A model generated the notes under the pieces. It was not told where the DNA came from, ran no database searches, and was given only the letters and a program-made list of their open reading frames with translations. DNA of 8,219 nt, taken from the NCBI GenBank assembly GCA_030154385.1, contig JASKJZ010000097.1, forward strand, positions 1 to 8,219, in the 5' to 3' direction. This DNA is from Clostridiales bacterium (lineage in GTDB: Bacteria; Bacillota_A; Clostridia; Lachnospirales; Lachnospiraceae). Numbering within the stretch: the stretch's first letter is position 1; every line of letters begins with the position of its first letter. Made by a program: the position numbers and the translations under genes. Below are positions 1 through 6,050 of this stretch, in pieces.

Positions 1-16
1 TGTGCTCTTCCGATCT
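1..16 (+). other. Residual Illumina adapter at contig end
   Basis: The first 16 bases (TGTGCTCTTCCGATCT) are identical to the 3' end of the TruSeq read-2 adapter as I know it. The TGTG beginning distinguishes it from the read-1 adapter, which shares only the last 13 bases. Genomic sequence starts at base 17, where the reading frame becomes recognisably GH1 (residues FMGQNIYNG). The five codons encoded by the adapter (VLFRS) are therefore not biological, and the GTG at base 2 is not a start codon. Confidence 0.93.
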
Positions 17-520
17 TTTATGGGGCAAAATATCTATAACGGGGTTTGTGTTCGAGCAGGCGTGAATGGAAAACCAGAGGTCGTAAAACGAGCAGAGGGC
101 TTTCCAAAGACGGCTGCGAATTGGCCAGTTACTCCTAAGTGCCTATATTGGGGGCCTAAGTTTTTATATGAGCGCTATCAAAGGCCTTTATACATCACGG
201 AAAATGGAATGGCCTGTCATGATACCCTTTCTTCCGATGGGAAGGTGCACGATCCCAATCGGATTGACTTTTTGGATCGTTATTTATCAGAGCTTAAAAA
301 GGCGAGCCTTGATGGTGTGGATGTCCGCGGATATTTCCAGTGGTCACTGACCGATAATTACGAGTGGGAAAAGGGCTATAGTGAACGGTTTGGTCTCATT
401 TATGTGAACTTTCAAAGCCAAAAGCGCATCATCAAAGACTCTGGTCATTGGTACCAAAAGGTAATTGTGACCAATGGAGAAAATCTGCAGGGAAATCCTA
501 CTACTGACTGCGAGTGGTAA
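17..520 (+). CDS. GH1 family beta-glucosidase / 6-phospho-beta-glucosidase, C-terminal fragment
   Basis: This is the last 167 or so residues of a glycoside hydrolase family 1 enzyme (usual length about 440-480), a cytoplasmic (beta/alpha)8 barrel that retains configuration while hydrolysing beta-glucosides or their 6-phosphates. Its 5' part is missing at the contig edge. The catalytic nucleophile motif YITENG is present, with the Glu codon at 200-202. It is followed by the family's C-terminal signature: GYFQWSLTDNYEWEKGY, then SERFGLIYVNF, then KRIIKDSGHWY. In this family the stretch after WSL.DN.EW lines the glucose subsite. The acid/base NEP motif lies in the missing part. The TAA stop is at 518-520, and the last 20 bases overlap the end of the convergent anti-sigma gene. 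The fragment does not settle whether the substrate is phosphorylated, so I give no symbol. Confidence 0.93.
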   Translation, partial: FMGQNIYNGVCVRAGVNGKPEVVKRAEGFPKTAANWPVTPKCLYWGPKFLYERYQRPLYITENGMACHDTLSSDGKVHDPNRIDFLDRYLSELKKASLDGVDVRGYFQWSLTDNYEWEKGYSERFGLIYVNFQSQKRIIKDSGHWYQKVIVTNGENLQGNPTTDCEW

Positions 521-1439
521 GGGTGCGAACGAGTCCGACAAATGCTACTAAAAGTCCCATTGCAGCAATGGTAATGCCAATTACTGCATTTACTTGATCC
601 GATGCCTGAGCAGGTTCTCCTAGAATATAGGAGATTAGGGGATTGATCACGCTGATAAAAATGCCGCTAAAAATGCTGCATAATCCGACTTTTAATAAAA
701 TAGAACCCTTTACATAGCGAATAACGAGAAAGAGGAGCCAAGCAAACGAAACTCCAATGGTTGTGATTTCGATGGCTTGATAAAAAGCGTCTCGGCTATT
801 TGCATAAAATAGGGATATTAGCACAACCGCATAAACAAGCACAGTATCCAGTGCCATCGAAAGCAGTCCCTTTTGTGTGGTTACAAAAGAACCTCTTCCA
901 TATTGCATCAGGTAGACGGGGGCAAAGAGAACCGAAACCCCTAGTAAAATAGGAAGTGCGGCTACGAAAAACCAATCCCCACCGGTATAGATGCAGCAGG
1001 TAAGCAATAGAAATAGGGTGCTGATGGTGGTAGCCGTAACGGTATTAAGGAGTCGTTTTTCTTTGCTAAGAAAGGGCACGACCGTAAGCGAGGCAAACAC
1101 CATCAGGGACGTTAGCACTAAAAAGAACCAATCAAGAGTATGCCCAAATATTAAATTACAGACCAAACTGACAATCAGCGGAACCATCAAAACACCTGCA
1201 ATGGAGGCACCCACGAGAAAGGAGTAGTTTTGCTCCTTCTTTGCATGCTCTCTTATAATTTGCTGACTTTCTTCTTGAAACAACGTTTCATAATTCGTAT
1301 TTTTTAGCTGCACAGCAATCTGTTTGCAAGCGTCGCATTCCTCTAAATGTTCCGCTACCATCGATTTGCTTGCCTCACTGCATGCCTCATCTTGATAAAG
1401 CGGTAAGAGGTCTTTGATTATATCACAGTTATATTTCAT
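501..1439 (-). CDS. Multi-pass membrane anti-sigma factor with N-terminal zf-HC2 zinc finger
   Basis: Predicted 312-residue membrane protein that would hold the neighbouring ECF sigma factor inactive at the membrane. The N-terminus has the Firmicutes zf-HC2 pattern: CDIIKDLLPLYQDEA, then H31-x3-C35-x2-C38 (EHLEECDAC), the zinc-binding triad of anti-sigma domains. From about residue 73 on, the protein is almost wholly hydrophobic, with roughly eight predicted transmembrane segments (about 73-97, 103-123, 132-152, 157-177, 193-213, 224-242, 247-272, 284-306). This is many more than the single segment of RsiW-type anti-sigmas. The start codon overlaps the sigma gene's stop as ATGA (1436-1439), implying translational coupling and balanced synthesis, with an AAGGATGG-like RBS inside the sigma gene's end. 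The TAG stop is at 501-503. The input signal is unknown. The role is inferred from the zinc finger plus the neighbouring gene. Confidence 0.85.
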   Translation of the reverse strand: MKYNCDIIKDLLPLYQDEACSEASKSMVAEHLEECDACKQIAVQLKNTNYETLFQEESQQIIREHAKKEQNYSFLVGASIAGVLMVPLIVSLVCNLIFGHTLDWFFLVLTSLMVFASLTVVPFLSKEKRLLNTVTATTISTLFLLLTCCIYTGGDWFFVAALPILLGVSVLFAPVYLMQYGRGSFVTTQKGLLSMALDTVLVYAVVLISLFYANSRDAFYQAIEITTIGVSFAWLLFLVIRYVKGSILLKVGLCSIFSGIFISVINPLISYILGEPAQASDQVNAVIGITIAAMGLLVAFVGLVRTLTTRSQ

Positions 1440-1918
1440 TGTTTATCCATCCTTTCTTGCATTTTGAGCCGTGCGCGGTGATAGGTCACACGAGCCCAGG
1501 TTTCTGATTTCGCAAAAATCAATCCAATTTTTTGAAATGACAATTCTCCAAATACCCGTAATTGGAACACTTCCTTATAGGGCTCTTCCAATACATGAAG
1601 GATTTGATGAATACGAAGCATCGTATCCTCATCCTCTACAACATGCTCAAGATTAAGGAGTGTTGGTATTTCCTCTGACATCGGTTCTTTTTTCTTCCAT
1701 TCTCTGGTCTCATCGACATATAAGTTTTTTGCGATGGCACACAGCCAGGTAAATTCATTGGAATCTCCTCGATAGGTATTTTTATGAAGCACCTTAAAAA
1801 ATGTTTTTTGGGTCAATTCCTCTGCTAAATCAGAATTATGTGTTAGTACAAACAGGTAGTGATACAATTTCATGTAATATACCTGGTACAATTGCTCGAA
1901 ATCCATAAAAGTTTTCAT
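1436..1918 (-). CDS. ECF-type RNA polymerase sigma-70 family sigma factor
   Basis: A 160-residue group 4 sigma factor with only the two core domains. Sigma-2 spans about residues 9-74: DLAEELTQKTFFKVL is the helix that contacts core RNA polymerase, and FTWLCAIAKNLYVDETR is the -10 recognition helix. Sigma-4 spans about 101-153, with the -35 helix-turn-helix in LSFQKIGLIFAKSETWARV. It directs polymerase to stress or signal genes when the anti-sigma encoded next releases it. The start is uncertain: the first ATG (1918) sits only 1 base after the GGGGG purine run at 1920-1924. The ATG at 1904-1906 (MDFEQLY, matching the common ECF N-terminus) is 13 bases away. Neither spacing is ideal. It is translationally coupled by ATGA to the anti-sigma and preceded by an ECF-type promoter, suggesting autoregulation. 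The gene lies downstream of the iron importer in the same direction. Confidence 0.9.
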   Translation of the reverse strand: MKTFMDFEQLYQVYYMKLYHYLFVLTHNSDLAEELTQKTFFKVLHKNTYRGDSNEFTWLCAIAKNLYVDETREWKKKEPMSEEIPTLLNLEHVVEDEDTMLRIHQILHVLEEPYKEVFQLRVFGELSFQKIGLIFAKSETWARVTYHRARLKMQERMDKQ

Positions 1919-1942
1919 TCCCCCTTTCTTTGCTTCTTTTAT

Positions 1943-1970
1943 TAGACGGATAAACGTTCCTTTCGTTACA
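1943..1970 (-). promoter_or_regulatory. Candidate ECF-sigma autoregulatory promoter
   Basis: Reading the - strand, TGTAAC (1970-1965) is followed by a 16-base spacer and CGTCTA (1948-1943). This matches the bipartite ECF promoter pattern known from Bacillus sigma-W/X/M, with an AAC core at -35, a 16-17 base spacer and CGT(C/A) at -10. Transcription would start near 1938, giving a leader of about 20 bases before the sigma gene. ECF sigma factors often transcribe their own operon, and position and spacing fit that. A weaker sigma-A element (extended -10 TGGTACAAT, 1999-1991) lies upstream and might supply basal transcription. I see no good -35 for it. Confidence 0.7.
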
Positions 1971-2046
1971 AGAATTTTTTATTTTTTATATATTGTACCA
2001 AATCGTTGACGCGATGGCTAGCCAAGGCACCGGCTTTTCTCTGCTT

Positions 2047-2856
2047 TTACGTATCCAAACGTGTTTGGTGATATCTTCCCATCGGAAGAATCATCGGGCT
2101 TCCAGAAATAGGATCCTCCATGACAAGGCAATCAAGCCCATAAATTTCTTTCATAAGGGAAGCTGTTAGGATATCCTTTGGATTACCTTGTGCAATCAGC
2201 TTACCTTTTTTCATTGCGTAGATAGAATCGGCATAACGGGCGGATAGATTAATATCATGTAAAACCATAACGATGGTGGTCTTTTGCCGTATGTTTAGAT
2301 CCTTTAGCAAATCAAGAATTTCGATTTGATATGCAATATCCAAATAGGTAGTGGGTTCATCCAAAAATAAAATATCAGTCTGCTGGGCAAGTGCAAGTGC
2401 GATCCAGACCCGCTGTCTTTGTCCGCCCGATAGTTCGTCAACGAAGCAATCTGCCAGATTTGAAATCCCCATAATATCCATTGCTTCTTCCACCGCTTTA
2501 AAATCTTCCATGCTAAGTCCGTTTAGTGGTTTTCGATATGGAAAGCGACCTCTTGTAACCAAGTCCATAACGCGAATTCCCTCTGGTACGACTGGAGACT
2601 GTGGCAAAAGACCCAGGGTTTTTGCGACTTGCTTGGTGGGAAGCGAAAAAATGGATGTTCCATCCAAGATAATCTCCCCTTTTGAGGGCTTTAAAAGACG
2701 AGTAAAGACTTTTAATAACGTTGATTTTCCGCATCCATTTGAACCAAGGATAACATTGATTTTTTGCGATTCAATTGTGAGATTGATGTCGTGCAAAATG
2801 GTATGATCTTCATAGCCTGCATAGATATGCTGTGCGCGTAAGGTCGGCTGTGTCAT
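2047..2856 (-). CDS. Iron-siderophore ABC importer, ATP-binding protein (FecE/FhuC type)
   Basis: The cytoplasmic ATPase (269 residues, normal for the family) that powers the importer encoded upstream. All nucleotide-binding elements are present: Walker A GSNGCGKST (38-46), Q-loop Q86 in LLPQSP, signature LSGGQ (142-146), Walker B ILFLDE (162-167) with catalytic E167, and H-loop H200 in VLHDINLSARYAD. The LSGGQRQRVWIALALAQ stretch and the C-terminal IYGLDCLV region are typical of the FecE/FepC/BtuD subfamily serving iron-chelate, heme and cobalamin importers. Its ATG overlaps the stop of the second permease gene (ATGA, 2853-2856), with an AAAGGAG RBS about 10 bases upstream. It is the last gene of the operon. 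No convincing terminator follows it, so read-through into the sigma-factor gene 128 bases downstream is possible. Confidence 0.93.
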   Translation of the reverse strand: MTQPTLRAQHIYAGYEDHTILHDINLTIESQKINVILGSNGCGKSTLLKVFTRLLKPSKGEIILDGTSIFSLPTKQVAKTLGLLPQSPVVPEGIRVMDLVTRGRFPYRKPLNGLSMEDFKAVEEAMDIMGISNLADCFVDELSGGQRQRVWIALALAQQTDILFLDEPTTYLDIAYQIEILDLLKDLNIRQKTTIVMVLHDINLSARYADSIYAMKKGKLIAQGNPKDILTASLMKEIYGLDCLVMEDPISGSPMILPMGRYHQTRLDT

Positions 2857-3884
2857 GATAGGTGTTCTCCTTTGCGATTGATTCGTAATAGTAAAAAAAT
2901 AAGATAGGGGGCGCCTAAGATACCAGTAATTACACCAACGGGATAATGTGTTTGAAAGGCGAATTGGCCGATGATATCAGAGGCCATCACAAGGATTGCG
3001 CCAACTAGTCCCGCACTCATCATGTTGCGACTGCTATCACCCGATAGCTTTGAGGCAATCGGACCAGATAAAAAGGCAATGGAGGTAATCGGTCCGGTGA
3101 CGGAGGTAGAAAAGGCGATTAGCAGGAGTGCGCATAAGATGAAAAGCAGACGAGAGGTACGTAATTTTAAACCAAGTGTAGTTGCAAAAGCATCTCCAAG
3201 CTGTAAAATTTGCAGGTGGGAATCGAAAAGCAAAAGGGCTAGAGTGGCCAGGCAAACGACAAGAAAAAGCTCTGGAATCTGGTCCATTTTGGTTCCATTT
3301 AAGCTGCCATTCAACCAGCGCAGAGCATTTGGAACATCGTATTCGGAAGCCTTTAAAAGCATCCAGGAAATGGCGGCATTTAAAAAAGCCTGTACCCCGA
3401 TTCCAGTTAAGATTAGTTTACTGTTAGAAAATGAACTTCCTTGTGATAAAAAATAAATGAGGGCGGAGACAAAAAGCCCGGAAAGTACTGCCAAAAAGGA
3501 TACCTGTGTTTCCGATAGGTTTAGGATTAAAATGCCAAATACAGCAGCCACGCTGGCACCCGATGTGATACCGATAATATCTGGACTTGCCAAGGGGTTG
3601 CCAAGCAGCCGTTGAAAGGTATTCCCGGCCAGTCCAAATGCAATCCCCGATAAAAGGGCAGCAAGCATACGTGGAAGACGCAGCGTTTTTATGGTGAAGG
3701 CAGCACCCTTTATGTCTTCACCCAAAAGCACGCGAAGTACGGTGTGGGGAGAATAGATAGTATTTCCATAACACATTAAGATAGCAGCAAGTAAAAAGAC
3801 GATACCCATTAGGATTCCCAGTGTGATCCGATATCGAGTTTGTCTTTTTTTATAGTTCGATAATAATTGTGATTGAGAAATCAT
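2853..3884 (-). CDS. Iron-siderophore ABC importer, FecCD-family permease (second subunit)
   Basis: A 343-residue polytopic membrane subunit of a BtuC/FecCD type II importer. It probably pairs with the permease encoded just upstream to form the translocation channel. Family landmarks: RLPRMLAALLSG (69-80), the loop GNTFQRLLGNPLASPDIIG (87-105), and the ATPase-coupling segment LQLGDAFATTLGLK (227-240). The C-terminal signature is YPVGVITGILGAPYLIF (314-330). The conserved segment that usually reads GPI-F-GL--PH appears as GPITSIAFLSGPIA (264-277), with the PH pair replaced by GP, a variant I associate with second-position siderophore permeases. Both ends overlap neighbours by 4 bases (3881-3884 and 2853-2856). 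An AAAGG RBS lies about 12 bases before the ATG. The substrate cannot be read from this subunit. Confidence 0.92.
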   Translation of the reverse strand: MISQSQLLSNYKKRQTRYRITLGILMGIVFLLAAILMCYGNTIYSPHTVLRVLLGEDIKGAAFTIKTLRLPRMLAALLSGIAFGLAGNTFQRLLGNPLASPDIIGITSGASVAAVFGILILNLSETQVSFLAVLSGLFVSALIYFLSQGSSFSNSKLILTGIGVQAFLNAAISWMLLKASEYDVPNALRWLNGSLNGTKMDQIPELFLVVCLATLALLLFDSHLQILQLGDAFATTLGLKLRTSRLLFILCALLLIAFSTSVTGPITSIAFLSGPIASKLSGDSSRNMMSAGLVGAILVMASDIIGQFAFQTHYPVGVITGILGAPYLIFLLLRINRKGEHLS

Positions 3885-4885
3885 ATCGCTCGTACCTTTG
3901 CCTTTCGTATAATAAGGATAAATGCAGGAGCACCAAGAAGAGCACTGATGATACCAGATTCAAGCTCCCCTGGACGCCCCAGTATGCGCCCGACTACATC
4001 GGCAAAAAGTAAAAGGCAGCTTCCGCCTAGTGCAGAAAAAGGAATTAATTTTCGCATATCCGAGCCAAACAGCATTCGCATGAAGTGAGGGATCATCAAG
4101 CCGATAAACCCGATGGGTCCAGCAAGTGCGGTAATAGAAGCACATAATAAAACACCAGAAAACGCACCGATGCCACGCACCAGATTTACCTTAAGCCCAA
4201 GGCTTATCGCAACTTCATCTCCCAGAGCAAGAGTGTTTAATGAAGGAGCTAATAGGATAGAAATCACTAAACCGACCAATATATAGGGAAGCATTAGGCG
4301 TATGTCTGCATAAGAGGCAGCGCCAATACTACCAATTTGCCAAAAACGGAATTGATCCATTACCTGTGTGTCCGGAAGCATAACAGTATTGACAAGTGAT
4401 TGCAGGGCAGTAGAGGCCGCGGCTCCTGCAAGAGCTAGCTTAATGGGGGTGGGACCACTGCTTCCAACGCTAGCCAATCCATAAACACAGAGGGCAGTTA
4501 GGGATGCTCCTAGAAAGGCCAGAAGAATATATAAATTTCCCGAGGTAATGTGAAAAAAGGGAATGCCACATACCACAAATAAGGAAGCACCTGTATTTAC
4601 GCCAAGGATACTAGGGTCGGCAATGGGGTTCCTTGTAATGGATTGCATCAGCGCTCCTGAGATTCCAAGGCCAGCTCCAGCAAGAACGCCAAAGATTGTG
4701 CGGGGAATGCGTGCCTGTATCACCTTCGCTTCAAAGCTCGAGGCAGAAGAAGCAAATAGGGCATCCATAACCGAATGAAAACCTACGGTTTTTGTACCGT
4801 AGGTTATGGATAGGCTAATGCACAGGAATAAAATACCACACAACGCAAAAAAGAAAAGAAGCGTTGATTTTCTATTTACGCTCAT
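3881..4885 (-). CDS. Iron-siderophore ABC importer, FecCD-family permease (first subunit)
   Basis: A 334-residue membrane permease of the FecCD/BtuC family, forming the channel with the next gene's product. Landmarks: RIPRTIFGVLAGAGLGISG (59-77), MQSITRNPIADPSILGVN (80-97), and the coupling helix region LALGDEVAISLGLKV (219-233). The full GPIGFIGLMIPHFMR signature (256-270) carries the canonical PH pair, and ELESGIISALLGAP (307-320) lies near the C-terminus. Hydrophobic segments are spread over the whole length, as expected for about ten membrane helices. The start overlaps the receptor gene's stop as ATGA (4882-4885), and an AGGG-type RBS lies in that gene's last codons. The 5' part of the gene, about 75-120 bases from the start, holds two overlapping 10-bp inverted repeats (listed separately) that could affect expression of this and later genes. 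Confidence 0.93.
   Translation of the reverse strand: MSVNRKSTLLFFFALCGILFLCISLSITYGTKTVGFHSVMDALFASSASSFEAKVIQARIPRTIFGVLAGAGLGISGALMQSITRNPIADPSILGVNTGASLFVVCGIPFFHITSGNLYILLAFLGASLTALCVYGLASVGSSGPTPIKLALAGAAASTALQSLVNTVMLPDTQVMDQFRFWQIGSIGAASYADIRLMLPYILVGLVISILLAPSLNTLALGDEVAISLGLKVNLVRGIGAFSGVLLCASITALAGPIGFIGLMIPHFMRMLFGSDMRKLIPFSALGGSCLLLFADVVGRILGRPGELESGIISALLGAPAFILIIRKAKVRAI
4763..4811 (-). promoter_or_regulatory. Overlapping inverted repeats within permease gene (possible attenuator or processing hairpin)
   Basis: Two perfect 10-bp inverted repeats lie within 49 bases. The inner one pairs AACCTACGGT (4780-4789) with ACCGTAGGTT (4796-4805) around a 6-base loop. The outer one pairs ATCCATAACC (4763-4772) with GGTTATGGAT (4802-4811). 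They share bases 4802-4805, so the full stems exclude each other, although a combined 16-bp stem with an 11-base bulge is also possible. In the mRNA direction (- strand) the inner stem ends in GGTTTTC, a short U-rich tail. They sit near the start of the permease gene, just after the receptor cistron. This could be an RNA element setting receptor-to-permease ratio, or coincidence constrained by coding. Confidence 0.4.
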
Positions 4886-5967
4886 TTTATGTTACCCTGT
4901 GCGTTAGAAAGCAAATCAAGATATTCATCAATTTCATACGGGATGGATAAGATGGAGGGGGTGGTAGCACCAGCAAGCGCAGAGGTACTATTTACGAGAA
5001 CAACCGCTCCATTTTTTATCGCAGGAATCTGTGACATCAGTTCATCTGCTTGCAATGCTTCTAAAAGTGCTTCATCTCCATAGACTACCATCATCTCGAC
5101 ATCAGCTAGCTGATCTGCATTTTCTCTGCTTACGGTTATGGAAAAATCGGATGAATTTTCAGCCATTGCCAGCACACTATCCGGAAAAGAAAGACCAAGA
5201 TCGTTCAGATAAGCGGCTCTTGGGTCAGCTGGTAGATACACGTAAAAGCTACTAAAGTCATCTGGGCTGATCCAGAAAAAAGCAGCTTTTGTACCTGAGA
5301 GTGCAGGATACTTGCTTGTTTTTTCTGCGATCAATGCATCGATTTCGGCAACCTTTGCTTCACCCGCTTCCTTCATGCCCATACCAGTAGCATTTAATAT
5401 GGTTTGATCACGCCAGTAGGTTTGCCAAGGTTTATCTGGATATGCAACAACAGGGGCAATTTCGCTAAGCAAAGCATAATCTTCCTCGGTGATACCGGAG
5501 TAAGATGCAAGAATTACGTCGGGAGAAGCATCGCTGATTGCTTCAAAATCAAGACCGTCTACATCATCAAAAACCATAGGCTGTTCTACCATTAGAGAGG
5601 AAAAGGCTTCGTCTGTCCAAGGGTGCAGATTATGCTCTGTCACAAGCCCATAATTTGCAGCAGATACTCCGACAGGAGCAACCCCTAGGGCAAGTGGGGT
5701 GTCTTGATTTCCCCAACCAATTGTTACGATACGCTCTGGTTTTTCTTCCAATATAGTCTCGCCAAAAGCATGTGCAATCACAATCGGATAGGAAGATACA
5801 GAGTCAGAAGATGCAGAATCGGAAGGCTCCGCCTCGTTTTCGTTCGTCATGGCTTTGGTTGCGGTCTGCTCTGTTTTCGTATTATTTGTAGTGTTTGCAC
5901 ATCCTGTCATCAGGAGAAAAGAAAGGCTTGCGGTAATAAGGGGTAAAATAATTTTTTGTAATCTCAT
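4882..5967 (-). CDS. Iron-siderophore ABC importer, substrate-binding lipoprotein (FhuD/TroA-fold type)
   Basis: A 361-residue receptor that would capture a ferric chelate outside the membrane and deliver it to the permease pair. The N-terminus is a lipoprotein signal: MRLQKI, a hydrophobic core, then the lipobox MTGC with the lipidated cysteine at C23 (M rather than L at -3 is slightly atypical). A Ser/Thr/Asp/Glu-rich linker follows (about 24-58), then the Periplasmic_binding_2-like domain. That domain opens with PERIVTIGWGNQDTPLALGVAPVGV (in two parts, 77-89 and 90-101) and includes FEAISDASPDVILASYSGIT (141-160), LLSEIAPVVAYP (166-177), ADVEMMVVYG (288-297) and IPAIKNGAVVLVNS (314-327), all familiar from FhuD/FecB-type receptors. 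The ATG has a strong GGAGGA RBS 4 bases upstream. It is the first gene of the operon, behind a strong promoter and several palindromes. Ferric hydroxamate or another Fe-chelate is likely. Heme or cobalamin is less likely, and the exact ligand cannot be read. Confidence 0.93.
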   Translation of the reverse strand: MRLQKIILPLITASLSFLLMTGCANTTNNTKTEQTATKAMTNENEAEPSDSASSDSVSSYPIVIAHAFGETILEEKPERIVTIGWGNQDTPLALGVAPVGVSAANYGLVTEHNLHPWTDEAFSSLMVEQPMVFDDVDGLDFEAISDASPDVILASYSGITEEDYALLSEIAPVVAYPDKPWQTYWRDQTILNATGMGMKEAGEAKVAEIDALIAEKTSKYPALSGTKAAFFWISPDDFSSFYVYLPADPRAAYLNDLGLSFPDSVLAMAENSSDFSITVSRENADQLADVEMMVVYGDEALLEALQADELMSQIPAIKNGAVVLVNSTSALAGATTPSILSIPYEIDEYLDLLSNAQGNIK

Positions 5968-5983
5968 ATGTCCTCCAGTAAGT

Positions 5984-5998
5984 TGATAATAATTAATA
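5984..5998 (-). promoter_or_regulatory. Fur-like operator (candidate)
   Basis: TGATAATAATTAATA (plus strand) fits the Firmicutes Fur 7-1-7 box TGATAATNATTATCA, with a perfect left half (7/7) and 5/7 in the right half. It lies between the predicted transcription start of the importer operon and the receptor's RBS. Bound repressor there would block transcription under iron-replete conditions. AT-rich DNA can mimic this motif by chance. Confidence 0.5.
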
Positions 5999-6026
5999 TT
6001 AGTTTAAACTAACCAGAGGCTAATAT
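5996..6026 (-). promoter_or_regulatory. Nested palindromes over the -10/+1 region of the importer promoter
   Basis: TTAGTTTAAACTAA (5999-6012) is a perfect 14-bp palindrome just after the predicted start site. In addition ATATTAG (5996-6002) is the exact reverse complement of CTAATAT (6020-6026), which overlaps the -10 box. The TTAG...CTAA arms resemble DtxR/IdeR/MntR-family operators (roughly TTAGGTTAGCCTAA), although the usual GG/CC positions are mostly T/A here. A metal-dependent repressor binding here would occlude the promoter. This is inference from position and symmetry. Confidence 0.5.
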
Positions 6027-6050
6027 AACACAGATATTTGATAAAGTCAA
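6022..6050 (-). promoter_or_regulatory. Sigma-A promoter of the iron importer operon
   Basis: On the - strand, TTGACT (6050-6045, 5/6 to consensus) and TATATT (6027-6022, 5/6) are separated by exactly 17 bases, with an extended -10 TG at 6030-6029. Transcription would begin near 6015, leaving a leader of about 48 bases before the receptor ATG. This is the best housekeeping promoter I can see in the window. Confidence 0.8.

Noticed and set aside
2..16. Possible GTG start giving a complete small GH1-like protein
   Set aside because: The codons come from adapter sequence. The real gene is truncated on its 5' side.
2015..2024. TGGCTAGCCA palindrome 23 bases after the ABC ATPase stop, considered as the operon terminator
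   Set aside because: Only 5 bp per arm with no loop, and not followed by a T run on the - strand. No stronger stem was found in 1971-2046.
2351..2806. A 151-codon open frame on the + strand antisense to the ATPase gene
   Set aside because: It mirrors a fully motif-complete ATPase gene, has no RBS or recognisable domain, and is a shadow frame.
2971..3456. A 161-codon open frame on the + strand antisense to the second permease gene
   Set aside because: Shadow of a well-supported permease gene, with a Lys/Arg/Ser-rich composition typical of antisense frames and no domain.
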